A stretch of 33,528 bases of DNA from Bacteroidales bacterium (GCA_025455395.1 JALOMO010000024.1:1-33528), one strand, 5' to 3'; shown: positions 9,472 to 18,749, counted from the stretch's first letter. Translations and numbers: made by a program. Notes: a model not told the origin generated them from the letters alone.

Positions 9472-10809
9472 CTATAAGTTTCTTACAGCCATCTTGAACT
9501 GCCGGCCACGGTCTTCGTAGTTGTTAAAGAGATCAAAACTGGCACATGCCGGAGAGAGAAGCACGGTATCGCCCTTATGAGCCAGGTAGTAAGCCGATCT
9601 GACCGCCTCCTCCATTGATGTTGTCTCCACTATCGTGGGGACAACCCCGCCAAATGCCTCGATGATCTTATGATTGTCCTTGCCGAGGCATACAATGGCC
9701 TTAACCTTCTCCTTCACCACTAAGTCTAGCTCAGAATAGTCATTACCCTTGTCAATCCCTCCGGCAATCCATATCACGTCCGGCTTCATGCACTCGAGGG
9801 CGTACCATGTAGAATTGACATTCGTCGCTTTTGAGTCATTTATGAAGTTTATCCCCGCCACCATGATGACAGACTCGAGCCTGTGTTCGACACCCTGGAA
9901 GTCGGTCAGACTCTCACGAATAGTCTCCTTGCGGATGTTCAGAACCTTGCCCGCGATGGCAGCTGCCATCGAGTTGTAAGTGTTGTGGCGTCCTTTCAGC
10001 GCCAGGTCGTGGATGGTCATAAGGCTGGATTTTTGGATTATGTCAAGAATGAGATTATCGTTTTCAACGCATGCTGCCATACCTTCGCAACGGTCAATAG
10101 AAAAAGGCAGCGATCTGCAACTGAGGGTGCGCTTTGCCACCTCCTTCAGTGTCACCGGGTCATCAGCACACCATATAAAAACGTCATCTTTGCGCTGGTT
10201 ACGGATGACGCGTAGCTTTGAGTCTACATAGTTCTGCATCTCGTAGTTGTACCTGTCGAGATGGTCTGGGGTTATGTTCATCAGGATGGCCATTTCAGCC
10301 CTGAAGTCATACATGCCGTCAAGCTGAAAACTGCTCAGTTCAATGACATAATAGTCATATCCGCCCTCAGCTACGGCAAGTGCAAAGCTGTTGCCTACAT
10401 TGCCGGTCATTGCCACATTGAGCCCGGCTTTCTTCATCATGTGGAAGATGAGGTTGGTGGTGGTGGTTTTTCCATTACTGCCGGTAACACATATCTTGTA
10501 TCCCGACGTATAGCGCCCGGCAAACTCAATCTCAGAAATCACCGGGATATTCTTTTCATGCAGCGCAACTATCATCGGGTTTTTATCCGGGATAACCGGG
10601 CTCTTGATCACCTCGTCGGCATTATAAATCAGTTCAAGAGTATGTTTACCTTCCTCAAAAGGAATGTTGCGTGAAGTAAGCATCTCCCGGTACTTGTCCT
10701 TTATCGTCCCGCTGTCAGAAACGAAGACATCAAAACCCTGCTTCTGTGCCAGCACTGCTGCACCTGCGCCACTCTCTGCTGCTCCAAGTATGACTATCTT
10801 CTTCTTCAT
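9472..10809 (-). CDS. murD: UDP-N-acetylmuramoylalanine--D-glutamate ligase MurD
   Basis: This cytoplasmic ligase adds D-glutamate to UDP-MurNAc-L-Ala. It has an N-terminal Rossmann segment (KKIVILGAAESGAGAA), the ATP P-loop GSNGKTT at residues 110-116 and the central-domain motif NITPDHLDRY. The C-terminal domain has FINDSKATNVNSTWYALE and LLSPACASFDLFNNYEDRG, the latter being a MurD hallmark. Length 445 residues, as expected. It lies three bases after mraY and three bases before ftsW. Confidence 0.98.
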   Translation of the reverse strand: MKKKIVILGAAESGAGAAVLAQKQGFDVFVSDSGTIKDKYREMLTSRNIPFEEGKHTLELIYNADEVIKSPVIPDKNPMIVALHEKNIPVISEIEFAGRYTSGYKICVTGSNGKTTTTNLIFHMMKKAGLNVAMTGNVGNSFALAVAEGGYDYYVIELSSFQLDGMYDFRAEMAILMNITPDHLDRYNYEMQNYVDSKLRVIRNQRKDDVFIWCADDPVTLKEVAKRTLSCRSLPFSIDRCEGMAACVENDNLILDIIQKSSLMTIHDLALKGRHNTYNSMAAAIAGKVLNIRKETIRESLTDFQGVEHRLESVIMVAGINFINDSKATNVNSTWYALECMKPDVIWIAGGIDKGNDYSELDLVVKEKVKAIVCLGKDNHKIIEAFGGVVPTIVETTSMEEAVRSAYYLAHKGDTVLLSPACASFDLFNNYEDRGRQFKMAVRNL

Positions 10810-10812
10810 TCT

Positions 10813-12069
10813 CTATCTCATCTTGAGTGTTACCACGCTGAACACTGCCAGTATGATGGCGACGATCCAGAATCGTGTCACTATCTTTGGTTCAGGATAT
10901 CCTTTCTTCTGATAATGGTGGTGTAGCGGAGCCATAAGGAATATGCGCCTTCCTTCACCGTACAGCCTCTTCGTTCTCCTGAACCAGCTAACCTGCATCA
11001 CAACAGAGAGATTCTCGACGAGGAAGATCCCGCAGAGGATAGGTATCAGTAACTCCTTCCTGATGATGATTGCGAGAACGGCTATAATCCCTCCCAGGGT
11101 CAGGCTGCCGGTATCACCCATGAAGACCTGTGCCGGGTATGAGTTGTACCACAGGAATCCTATTGTAGCACCAGCAAAGGCGCTGACAAAGATCACCAGC
11201 TCACCAATATTGGGTATATACATTATGTTCAAATAGTCGGCATAGATGATATTACCTGAGACATAGGCAAGCACCCCGAGCGTAACCCCTGACACCGCGG
11301 AGGTGCCTGTCGCCAATCCGTCAAGCCCGTCAGTAAGATTGACCCCGTTTGAGACGGACACCACTATGAATATCACTACCACCACGAAAACCAGCCATCC
11401 CAGCAGCTGCTTCGTTTCACCCTGTGCAAAAGGGACAAGCCATGAGTAGTCAAATTCATTGTTCTTGACAAAGGGTATGGTGGTCTTTGTCGACTTGATG
11501 TTGACAGCTGTCGTTTGGGGGAATTCATTCTCAGGTTCCATCTGAGATACATCATACTGTGCCACCGTGGCATTGCGCGGAGCAACGACATCAACCCTGA
11601 TGACGGCATCTTTACTGATATAAAGCGTAAGGGCAACGATCAGCCCCAGTGAAATCTGTCCGATAATCTTGAAGCGTCCTGCAAGCCCCTCCTTGTTCTT
11701 TTTGAAGACCTTGATATAGTCATCCATGAATCCTATGAATCCCAGCCAGACGGTTGTGATGAGCATCAGGATGATATATACATTATCAAGCCTGGCGAAC
11801 AGTAGTGATGGTATGATGATGGAAGCAATGATTATTATTCCTCCCATTGACGGAGTGCCCTGTTTCCTGTACTGTCCCTCAAGATCAAGATTCCGGATAG
11901 TCTCACCTATCTGCTTGCGCTGAAGGAATCCGATGATTCTTTTACCAATGAGGAGGGAAATTATAAGTGAGGTAATGACAGCAGCAGCAGACCTGAAGGA
12001 GATGTAGTTAAAGACCCCGGCGCCGGGAATATCCAAAGTATCGAGATATCTGAACAGATAATACAACAT
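10813..12069 (-). CDS. mraY: Phospho-MurNAc-pentapeptide transferase MraY
   Basis: This multi-pass inner-membrane enzyme transfers phospho-MurNAc-pentapeptide from UDP to undecaprenyl phosphate, giving lipid I. Key motifs are present: [11 protein letters not shown], the acidic [33 protein letters not shown] and the histidine cluster [12 protein letters not shown]. At 418 residues it is about 60 longer than E. coli MraY. The extra residues form a polar insertion near residues 150-205 ([14 protein letters not shown] onward) between membrane segments, a pattern seen in Bacteroidetes MraY proteins. It lies one base after murE. Confidence 0.97.
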   Translation of the reverse strand: MLYYLFRYLDTLDIPGAGVFNYISFRSAAAVITSLIISLLIGKRIIGFLQRKQIGETIRNLDLEGQYRKQGTPSMGGIIIIASIIIPSLLFARLDNVYIILMLITTVWLGFIGFMDDYIKVFKKNKEGLAGRFKIIGQISLGLIVALTLYISKDAVIRVDVVAPRNATVAQYDVSQMEPENEFPQTTAVNIKSTKTTIPFVKNNEFDYSWLVPFAQGETKQLLGWLVFVVVVIFIVVSVSNGVNLTDGLDGLATGTSAVSGVTLGVLAYVSGNIIYADYLNIMYIPNIGELVIFVSAFAGATIGFLWYNSYPAQVFMGDTGSLTLGGIIAVLAIIIRKELLIPILCGIFLVENLSVVMQVSWFRRTKRLYGEGRRIFLMAPLHHHYQKKGYPEPKIVTRFWIVAIILAVFSVVTLKMR

Positions 12070-12070
12070 A

Positions 12071-13534
12071 TTAACTCATTTTAAATGCTTTACGTAATTC
12101 TTCCCTGTCATCAAAATGGTGCTTCACTCCCTTTATATCCTGGTATGTCTCATGCCCCTTGCCGGCAACTATTATTATGTCGCCGGGCGACGCAAGCATC
12201 ACAGCAGCCTTAATAGCTTCAGCCCTTCCTGTGATCCTTATCATTTTTGCAATTGTGTCAGGAGAGAGGCCTTCCTGCATTTCATCTATGATCCTCTCCG
12301 GATCTTCACTCCGGGGATTGTCTGATGTAAGTATAAGCCTGTCAGCTCCGCCAGCGGCTATGCGGGCCATAACCGGCCTTTTCGTGCGGTCGCGGTCGCC
12401 CCCGGCCCCTACAACAACGATCAGTCTGCCATTGCCCTGTCTAAGCCTGTTGACAGCATTGATGACGTTTTCTAAGGCATCAGGTGTATGTGCATAGTCA
12501 ACAATACCGGTGATTCCGACTGATGATCGGATTACTTCCATGCGACCTGAGACAGGATATAGTGTGCTGAGCACCCTGAGAACCTCACCCTTATCTGCAC
12601 CTAATAAAAGTGATGTGCCGTAGACTGCCAGGAGGTTTGAAGCATTATAGTCACCTAAAAAGCGCGTCCATACCTCGGTGCCATTGACTTTGAGCAGCAT
12701 TCCTTCAAATCCCTGCTCTGTGATGATGCAGCGGAAATCGGCCATACTATGCATTGAGAAGGTATGCTTCGATGCCCTGCAGTTCTGTAACATGACGCTG
12801 CCGTTCCTGTCGTCAGAATTCACCAGGGCAAAGGCTTCCGGACGCAGCCCGTCAAAGAATTTCTTCTTTGCGGCAAGGTAGTTGTCGAATGTGCCGTGAT
12901 AGTCGAGATGATCGTGTGTCAGGTTTGTAAAGACCCCGCCGGAGAATGTCAGTCCGGCAATGCGCCTCTGGTCTACAGCATGCGAGCTGACCTCCATGAA
13001 GGCATACTCACATCCCTCTTCAACCATATCTGCAAGCAAGGCATTCAGCCTGACAGGATCAGGTGTGGTATGTGTAGCATCCTCACGCCTGAGATGAACA
13101 TAGTTGCATACCGTAGAGAGGAGACCGCATTTATATCCAAGCGACTCGAAAGTATTGTAAAGCAAGGTAGCAATGGTGGTTTTGCCATTGGTACCTGTCA
13201 CACCGGTGAGTCTGATTTTACGCGAAGGATAATCGTAAAAAGCTGATGCTGCAAGTCCTGTGGCGGCAGCAGAGTCATCGGTGACTATGAAAGTAACACC
13301 CTCAGCCATCTCTTCCGGGCACCGTTCACATATGACCGCCACTGCTCCGGCAGCGACAGCTCTGGCTATGAAATCATGACCGTCACTCATTGTTCCCCTG
13401 ACAGCGACAAACAGGCTGCCCGGTATGACACCCCGTGAGTCAGCAGTTACACAGGTGATGCTCCTGTCCGGCGCTCCATGCATTGAGATAATCTTAATCT
13501 CCTCAAGTATTTTTCTCAGAGCTCTCTTACTCAT
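12071..13534 (-). CDS. murE: UDP-MurNAc-L-Ala-D-Glu--diaminopimelate ligase MurE
   Basis: This enzyme adds the third stem residue. The Mur P-loop GTNGKTT is at residues 114-120, followed by TTPDP and [11 protein letters not shown]. The motif DNPR near residues 404-407 is the signature of meso-diaminopimelate-specific MurE, so the organism should have DAP-type peptidoglycan. The C-terminal region includes [10 protein letters not shown] and AGKGHETYQ, also diagnostic. Length 487 residues. The start overlaps the ftsI stop by four bases, and mraY follows one base later. MurF, the next enzyme of the pathway, is not in this cluster. Confidence 0.98.
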   Translation of the reverse strand: MSKRALRKILEEIKIISMHGAPDRSITCVTADSRGVIPGSLFVAVRGTMSDGHDFIARAVAAGAVAVICERCPEEMAEGVTFIVTDDSAAATGLAASAFYDYPSRKIRLTGVTGTNGKTTIATLLYNTFESLGYKCGLLSTVCNYVHLRREDATHTTPDPVRLNALLADMVEEGCEYAFMEVSSHAVDQRRIAGLTFSGGVFTNLTHDHLDYHGTFDNYLAAKKKFFDGLRPEAFALVNSDDRNGSVMLQNCRASKHTFSMHSMADFRCIITEQGFEGMLLKVNGTEVWTRFLGDYNASNLLAVYGTSLLLGADKGEVLRVLSTLYPVSGRMEVIRSSVGITGIVDYAHTPDALENVINAVNRLRQGNGRLIVVVGAGGDRDRTKRPVMARIAAGGADRLILTSDNPRSEDPERIIDEMQEGLSPDTIAKMIRITGRAEAIKAAVMLASPGDIIIVAGKGHETYQDIKGVKHHFDDREELRKAFKMS

Positions 13535-15660
13535 AGCTTCAGGTCTATTACTGCTGTTCCTCCTCTTGTTATCCTGACTCCTGCCTGCGGCGATTGCCTG
13601 ATGACCCTGCCCCGCCCGGTGTATCTGACTCTCAGCCCGCTGTTCTCAAGCAGGTACATCGCATCGCGCAACCCCATACCCACAACATTGGGCATAAGAC
13701 CCTCCGTAAGAGCCAGGTCAACCACACGAAGAGTGTCGCCACTCTCACGCGTTCTGACCCACTCGCTGTCAGCATTCCTCTTTGCCCGTATATTCAGCGT
13801 ACGAAGTGCGTTGTTTATATCCTCATAATAGCCGTTACCAGCTTCGGGCGCCTTCATTGCCTTATCGTTTGCGGGGGTTAGCGCGATCAGATCGCGATAA
13901 AAACTGCTGGCATACACTTTGTCAGCGATCTCCCGAAAAACCGGCCCGGCAACCACATTTCCGTAGTAGACAAAATTCGAGGGGTCACTGACAACCACGA
14001 TGCAGGAATAAAGCGGATCCTCTGCGGGGAAATATCCGACAAAGGATGCCTGGTATGAAATACGGGCTCCGGACCGGTATCCGTATTTCGCGTTTGCTAT
14101 CTGCGCTGTGCCTGTCTTGCCAGCAATCCGGTAGTTGGTGTTCCTCAGGTTCATGGCTGTGCCGCTGTCAACCACTCCCTCGAGCATGGCACGTGCCTTT
14201 TTTATAGTCGAACGCGAGCAGATGGCATTGGTGATCACCTCAGGGTCATATGTCTTTATCGTCCAGCTGCCGTCACGCACCTCCGAAACGAACCTGGGCT
14301 TCATCATCTTTCCACCGTTTGCCACAGCATTGTAGAATGTTAGTATCTGCAGAGGTGTCATCTGTATCTCATAGCCATGAGACATCATTGGAAGTGAGAT
14401 ACCCGACCAGAGCTTGTCTCCCGGATATCTTATCACAGGCTTGCCCTCCCCCTTTATCTGCAGCCCCAACGGCTTGTTAAGCTGCATTGAGTAAAGGCGG
14501 TCAACATACTTCTTCGGGTTATCCTTGTAGTTGTCGTAGATGATCTTTGCCGTCCCCACATTTGATGAGTGCTCAAACACCTCCTTCACAGTGATAGTGC
14601 CAAGCCCCTTCTCCTCATGATCGCGTATCACCTTGTCGTAATACCTGACAGTGCCGTCATCGGTTTCAATGAGATCATCAAGGTCAACCACACCGTCCTC
14701 CAGTGCCACAATCATTGACATCAGCTTGAAGGTTGAACCTGGCTCGGTGCTCGCACCAATAGCATAGTTATAAGTCTCATGATAAGCTCCGTCTGAACCC
14801 TTTTCAAGGTTGGCGATAGCCTTTATATCACCTGTTTTCACCTCCATCACCACCACGCATCCATGGTGTGCTCCATGTTTTGAGAGCTGTCTGTAAAGGG
14901 CATTCTCCGCAACATCCTGCAGGTCAAGGTCTATGGTCGTCACTATGTCATGGCCGTGCCTTGCACGAATATTTTCCAGGTTATCGACATCGATCCACGC
15001 CCCGCCGGTCAGGCGCTGCTGCACCTTGAGACCGTCCTTTCCTGCCAGATAATTGTTGAATGATCCTTCAAGGCCCACTATGTTCACAGTGCTGTCTTCA
15101 GTGATATATCCAATGGTTCGCTTTGCCAATAGTCCGTTGGGCATGATGCGCATGTTCTCAGGTTGATAGACAAACCCACCCCTGAACTTGCCGTGCCTGA
15201 AGATGGGTAGTTCCTTCAGGTGCTTTAATGTTTCATAGCTGACATGCCTCTTGATCATGAAGTATCTGTCGCCCCGTTTTCGGGCACGGGTAAGTTCATT
15301 CTTCCATCCTTCCGGTGAGTGGACTCCCACATACCTCGACAGACCTCTGCTGAGGCCGCTGATACCTTTTGCCCATGTTGTGTCAGCCATGCCTGAACTG
15401 CGGGTGTCCATGTAAACGGTGTAATAGGGTATGGAGCTGGCAAGGATACGGCCGTCGTCTGAGAGAATGTCTCCCCGGCTTGCTTTTGCCACCTCCCTGC
15501 GGAAGACGATCTTGTCAGCCATTGCCGCCCACTTCTCAGACTGAACAAACTGCAGTATAATGATCCGTATGAAGACAGCAAGGGCCATTACCACCACGAT
15601 ACCGTATATTATCCCGGTACGTGCCAGTATCTGATCCTTTGGTTTCATCGTTTTACTCAT
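13531..15660 (-). CDS. ftsI: Septal transpeptidase FtsI / PBP3 with C-terminal PASTA domain
   Basis: This class B penicillin-binding protein cross-links septal peptidoglycan in the periplasm. It has one N-terminal membrane helix (ILARTGIIYGIVVVMALAVF), a dimerisation/pedestal region and a transpeptidase domain. All three active-site motifs are visible: S309-T-F-K with the catalytic serine, S365-S-N, and K515-T-G. The last 60 residues (LMPNVVGMGLRDAMYLLENS onward) form one PASTA domain. PASTA domains are usual in Bacteroidetes and Firmicutes FtsI-type PBPs but absent from E. coli FtsI. Length 709 residues. The start overlaps ftsL by eight bases and the end overlaps murE by four. Confidence 0.96.
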   Translation of the reverse strand: MSKTMKPKDQILARTGIIYGIVVVMALAVFIRIIILQFVQSEKWAAMADKIVFRREVAKASRGDILSDDGRILASSIPYYTVYMDTRSSGMADTTWAKGISGLSRGLSRYVGVHSPEGWKNELTRARKRGDRYFMIKRHVSYETLKHLKELPIFRHGKFRGGFVYQPENMRIMPNGLLAKRTIGYITEDSTVNIVGLEGSFNNYLAGKDGLKVQQRLTGGAWIDVDNLENIRARHGHDIVTTIDLDLQDVAENALYRQLSKHGAHHGCVVVMEVKTGDIKAIANLEKGSDGAYHETYNYAIGASTEPGSTFKLMSMIVALEDGVVDLDDLIETDDGTVRYYDKVIRDHEEKGLGTITVKEVFEHSSNVGTAKIIYDNYKDNPKKYVDRLYSMQLNKPLGLQIKGEGKPVIRYPGDKLWSGISLPMMSHGYEIQMTPLQILTFYNAVANGGKMMKPRFVSEVRDGSWTIKTYDPEVITNAICSRSTIKKARAMLEGVVDSGTAMNLRNTNYRIAGKTGTAQIANAKYGYRSGARISYQASFVGYFPAEDPLYSCIVVVSDPSNFVYYGNVVAGPVFREIADKVYASSFYRDLIALTPANDKAMKAPEAGNGYYEDINNALRTLNIRAKRNADSEWVRTRESGDTLRVVDLALTEGLMPNVVGMGLRDAMYLLENSGLRVRYTGRGRVIRQSPQAGVRITRGGTAVIDLKL

Positions 15661-16009
15661 TGACTACTATCCTGTATGGCGGTGTCCGAAGCTCCTCGAG
15701 CCCCAGTCCGCGTTCCTTAACCAGATCATAAACCTCGCTCTGTCGGCTTACACTGCCAAGCTCGGCAGAGACGGAGAGCGATTCCGCGCGCATATCTCTT
15801 ACCTCCTGCTCCAGCTTTATTATCTCACGCTCCACGCGCTCAGCCTGAAACCTGTTCGTGATGAAAATGAGAGCAATCACAAAAAGAAGCGAGACATACC
15901 TCATGTTATTGAGAATAAGCCTCTCGGAGATGAAAGTCCCACTGATAAGCCCTTTGATCAGGTTACCGGTGCCCTTTTTTTGCTTCGTCTTCTGTTCTAC
16001 CATCGCCAT
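15653..16009 (-). CDS. ftsL: FtsL-like divisome protein
   Basis: This small bitopic membrane protein has about 118 residues. It has a basic cytoplasmic N-terminus (VEQKTKQKKGTGNLIKG), one membrane helix (MRYVSLLFVIALIFITN) and a periplasmic coiled coil rich in E, R and L (RVEREIIKLEQEVRDMRAE). This topology, together with the position between rsmH and ftsI, matches FtsL, which works with FtsB and FtsQ to activate FtsWI. The frame extends to a TTG one codon upstream, but ATG at 16009 overlaps the rsmH stop as TGATG and is preferred; another ATG follows at 16003. Sequence conservation is low, so the call rests mainly on topology and order. Confidence 0.88.
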   Translation of the reverse strand: MAMVEQKTKQKKGTGNLIKGLISGTFISERLILNNMRYVSLLFVIALIFITNRFQAERVEREIIKLEQEVRDMRAESLSVSAELGSVSRQSEVYDLVKERGLGLEELRTPPYRIVVNE

Positions 16010-16908
16010 CAAATCTTTTCAGCTATCCTTAGCCTGGCACTGCGCGCCCTGCTGTTTACCGTAGTTTCCTCATCAGTTGGCACAATTACCCTGCGGTTAA
16101 GCACCCTGAAAGGGACAATCAGGTTACCATAAAAATCCTTTTCTGTCTTACCATCAAAATTGCCGGTATGCATGAAGTTCTTAACCAGCCTGTCTTCAAG
16201 AGAGTGGTAGGTTATCACTACCAGCCTGCCTCCCGGTTTCAGCATCTGCAGCGCCTGCTCGAGCATCTCGGTCAGGGCATCCATCTCGCTGTTAACCTCG
16301 ATGCGTAACGACTGGAAGATTCTTGCGTAGAACTTGTTCATCTCCCTGGCAGGGATAAGTCCCTTGAGGGCTGTTGTCAGATCGCTAACCGTCATGACAG
16401 GTGCTGTTGAGCGAGCCTTTACTATTGCTGCTGCAAGCTTCCTTGAGTTTGTCAGTTCACCATAACGATAGAATACTGATGCCAGCTCTTCCTCACTGTA
16501 TGTTCGCAGTATGTCGGCTGCCTTCAGCGGCGCCTGACGGTTCATGCGCATGTCAAGCACCGCGTCGCCGCGAAAAGAGAATCCCCTCTCCTGTTCATCA
16601 AACTGGTGGAATGAAACACCCAGGTCTGCAATAAGACCATCGATGGAGGTATATCCGAGGTAGCGCAGATTGTTCTTCAGATACCTGAAATTCTGGTTCA
16701 GAAACGTCAGCCTGTCGTCACGGTGAATGTTGACCGCTGCATCAAGATCCTGGTCAAATGCAATGAGCTTTCCGGTTGTGAGCTTCTCGAGTATCGCTTT
16801 CGAGTGGCCTCCGCCTCCAAAAGTAACATCGACATAGATCCCGTCGGGCCTGAGGTTAAGCCCTGCTATGCTCTCACCGAGCAGAGCGGGGAGGTGATAG
16901 ATCGTCAT
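16009..16908 (-). CDS. rsmH: 16S rRNA (cytosine(1402)-N4)-methyltransferase RsmH
   Basis: This SAM-dependent methyltransferase modifies C1402 in the ribosomal P site and is traditionally encoded in dcw clusters (older name mraW). The SAM-binding motif DVTFGGGGHSKAIL is at residues 28-41. Further hallmarks are DLGVSFHQFDEQERGFSFR, LDMRMNR, ARIFQSLRIEVNSE and ITYHSLEDRLVKNF. Length 299 residues, normal. The start ATG overlaps the mraZ stop as TGATG, and the stop overlaps ftsL in the same way. Confidence 0.98.
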   Translation of the reverse strand: MTIYHLPALLGESIAGLNLRPDGIYVDVTFGGGGHSKAILEKLTTGKLIAFDQDLDAAVNIHRDDRLTFLNQNFRYLKNNLRYLGYTSIDGLIADLGVSFHQFDEQERGFSFRGDAVLDMRMNRQAPLKAADILRTYSEEELASVFYRYGELTNSRKLAAAIVKARSTAPVMTVSDLTTALKGLIPAREMNKFYARIFQSLRIEVNSEMDALTEMLEQALQMLKPGGRLVVITYHSLEDRLVKNFMHTGNFDGKTEKDFYGNLIVPFRVLNRRVIVPTDEETTVNSRARSARLRIAEKI

Positions 16909-17372
16909 CAGGTTGTTCCGGATTCTGTAGATCCAAGCAGCTTCTCCGCCAGGTTGGCGAAGTCGTCAGATGGCATGTCAATGTGAGTGTAAACCTCTTC
17001 CGCCCACATCTCTATTCGCCCATCCTGCCCGGCAAGGACAACATCCCTTCCGATAGCTGCAAGGTCAAGCAGACGCCTCGGAATAAGCAGCCTGTTGCTG
17101 CTGTCGAGTGCTACCTCAGCTGTGCCCTTGAAGAAGTTTCGCAGAAAGACATTGTGCTCCCTGTTGTATGGGTTAATCCTGCTGCGAATCTTATCAAGCT
17201 GCCTGTTCCAGTCGTCTATCGAGTACAAAACAAGGCATCTCTCGAAGATATCTTTTCTGACCACGAAGCGATCCTCAGCTGCCGGAGGCATCTGCTTCTT
17301 GAATGCTGAAGGAAGGATGACTCTTCCCTTTGCATCAAGCTTGCATGTATAATCGCCGATAAATGTGGCCAT
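16908..17372 (-). CDS. mraZ: Transcriptional regulator MraZ
   Basis: This AbrB-like DNA-binding protein is the first gene of the dcw operon and in other bacteria represses or modulates it. Two SpoVT/AbrB-type halves are visible: GDYTCKLDAKGRVILPSAFK near residues 6-25 and TAEVALDSSNRLLIPRRLLD near residues 85-104. The frame includes a GTG one codon upstream; the ATG at 17372 giving MATFIGDY is preferred. Length 154 residues. The upstream sequence carries four 10-bp-periodic repeats close to known MraZ target sequences (see 17412-17451). Confidence 0.96.
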   Translation of the reverse strand: MATFIGDYTCKLDAKGRVILPSAFKKQMPPAAEDRFVVRKDIFERCLVLYSIDDWNRQLDKIRSRINPYNREHNVFLRNFFKGTAEVALDSSNRLLIPRRLLDLAAIGRDVVLAGQDGRIEMWAEEVYTHIDMPSDDFANLAEKLLGSTESGTT

Positions 17373-17411
17373 CACAGTTGTTGTTTCAAGAGGCTAAAGT
17401 AAAAAAATATT

Positions 17412-17451
17412 TCCCACTTTACTCCACTTCACTCCATTTTTCTTCACTTTT
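17412..17451 (-). promoter_or_regulatory. Candidate MraZ operator: four 10-bp direct repeats
   Basis: On the minus strand, 40 bases before the mraZ ATG, four consecutive decamers read AAAAGTGAAG, AAAAATGGAG, TGAAGTGGAG and TAAAGTGGGA. The TGG[AG]N cores recur every 10 bp. MraZ is known to bind TGGGN repeats with 5-nt spacers in E. coli and AAAGTG[T/G] repeats in Mycoplasma; both patterns fit here. Weak -7-like boxes (TATTTTTT at 17402-17409 and TACTTTAG at 17393-17400) lie just downstream. The operator role is inferred. Confidence 0.68.
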
Positions 17452-17873
17452 GTTGAAAACTTTCATATTCATAAATGTATGTCGTTGGCAATAAGTTATA
17501 TAGAGAAGGAGACGATGGGGCGAGGGAGCGAAAATGCGACAGGGTGGAGGGGTTAGCGTAAAGCATAAAGCGTAGAGACAGGGGTAATCGGTCTCAAACA
17601 AGAATTGAGGAACAAGGAGCCCTGCAAAGTCCGGAGGCTTTGACTACAAGACTGCAAGACATTTGACTGCAAGACAAAAAATCAGTAAAACTTGACCTTC
17701 AACTCTGTGTCAATCTGTGTTAAAAATCTTAACCACTGGGTTGCACTGAGTTCTAACAGAGTAACACTGTTTGGATTCAGAAATCAAAAACAGTGAAACT
17801 CCCCCTTTAACTCTGTGTCACTCTGTGTTAAAATAGAACCTTTATCCCTTAATTTCCCCCTCCTCATTTTTTG
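17452..17873. other. Intergenic region between divergent mraZ and the acyltransferase pair
   Basis: This stretch contains no convincing gene. A 60-codon minus-strand frame at 17419-17601 has no recognisable features. The sequence is made of degenerate short repeated words: two copies of GACTGCAAGAC (17650-17660 and 17665-17675) and a duplicated block ending AACTCTGTGT. No terminator or RNA structure stands out. Confidence 0.6.
17676..17833. repeat. Imperfect 50-bp direct repeat, 108-bp period
   Basis: Copies lie at 17676-17725 and 17784-17833. Their last 25 bases (from AACTCTGTGTCA) differ at a single position, and the first 25 match less well. The spacer holds a related but inverted-looking phrase (GAGTTCTAACAGAGTAACACTG). 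The function is unknown. Confidence 0.8.
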
Positions 17874-17881
17874 TATATTTG
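17874..17881 (+). promoter_or_regulatory. Bacteroidetes -7 promoter box (TATATTTG)
   Basis: Exact TAnnTTTG match 18 bases before the ATG at 17900. The upstream alternative TTG start (17879) lies inside this box, which argues for the ATG as the true start. Confidence 0.55.
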
Positions 17882-17899
17882 TTTGTCGTCAAACAGCCT

Positions 17900-18733
17900 A
17901 TGCACGAAAATCAGAAACCTGTACAAATAGATGTTGAGAAGGTGCTTCACGACAAGAATCCGAAGCTTGCCAGGATGCTGCCGGGTTTTTTAATCAGGTA
18001 CCTGAAACGTATTGTCCACCAGGATGACCTCAATGAGATACTTAGAAATTTTGCTGACCTTCACGGATCACCCTTTAACGACGCCGCCCTTGGTTTCATG
18101 GGTATCAGGCATCACGTCCACGATCTTGAAAACCTCCCCATCGGAGGACGCTATATTTTCGTCTCAAATCATCCCCTCGGCGGACTCGATGGCATGGTCT
18201 TCATGAGTGAGCTTTCAAAACATTACCGTGAGATAAAATTCCCTGTCAACGATTTACTTCTGAACATACCAAATTATGCAGGCATCTTCCTCCCCGTGAA
18301 CAAACACGGCACACTTGGACGCGAAGCTGCCAGGCTCATGGAAGAAGCCTATATGTCTGACTGCCAGATACTGAATTTCCCGGCGGGGATATGCTCGCGC
18401 AAGATAAAGGGGGTTATCACTGACCTTAAATGGCAGAAGAGCTTCATTGTCAAGGCCATACAACATAAACGGGATGTCATCCCCTGTTACTTCGAGGGAC
18501 GTAACAGCTCATTCTTTTATAACCTTTCCGCCTTCCGTGGACGCCTGGGCATAAAGGCGAACATTGAGATGCTCTACCTTGTCGATGAGATGTTCAGGCA
18601 GAAGGGAAAGGAGATCGATCTCTATTTCGGCAAACCCATTCCGTGGCAGACCTTTGACCGCTCAAAGAGCCCACAGGAGTGGGCTGACATGGTGCGGGAG
18701 AAAACTTATAATTTACAGAAAACTATAGCTTGA
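17900..18733 (+). CDS. PlsC-family O-acyltransferase (GlsA-like, glycine-lipid type)
   Basis: This is a lysophospholipid-acyltransferase-family protein of 277 residues. The catalytic block I reads VSNHPLGGLDG, with H91 and D97 separated by five residues rather than the usual four. Block III is FPAGICSRK (residues 160-168), which corresponds to FPEGTRS in canonical PlsC. It is followed at 72 bases by an OlsB-like N-acyltransferase. In Bacteroides such a pair (GlsB/GlsA) makes N-acyl-3-acyloxyacyl-glycine lipids; the O-acylation step would be this enzyme's role. The alternative is an ordinary 1-acyl-glycerol-3-phosphate acyltransferase. The start was chosen at ATG 17900 because the longer TTG start overlaps the promoter box. 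Confidence 0.8.
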   Translation: MHENQKPVQIDVEKVLHDKNPKLARMLPGFLIRYLKRIVHQDDLNEILRNFADLHGSPFNDAALGFMGIRHHVHDLENLPIGGRYIFVSNHPLGGLDGMVFMSELSKHYREIKFPVNDLLLNIPNYAGIFLPVNKHGTLGREAARLMEEAYMSDCQILNFPAGICSRKIKGVITDLKWQKSFIVKAIQHKRDVIPCYFEGRNSSFFYNLSAFRGRLGIKANIEMLYLVDEMFRQKGKEIDLYFGKPIPWQTFDRSKSPQEWADMVREKTYNLQKTIA

Positions 18734-18749
18734 GGTTGATATTATTTCT

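Noticed and set aside
15255..15581. 108-residue minus-strand frame within ftsI
   Set aside because: It is an out-of-frame shadow of the penicillin-binding protein gene.
17419..17601. 60-residue minus-strand open frame upstream of mraZ
   Set aside because: It runs through the candidate MraZ operator, has no known features and consists partly of repeat sequence.
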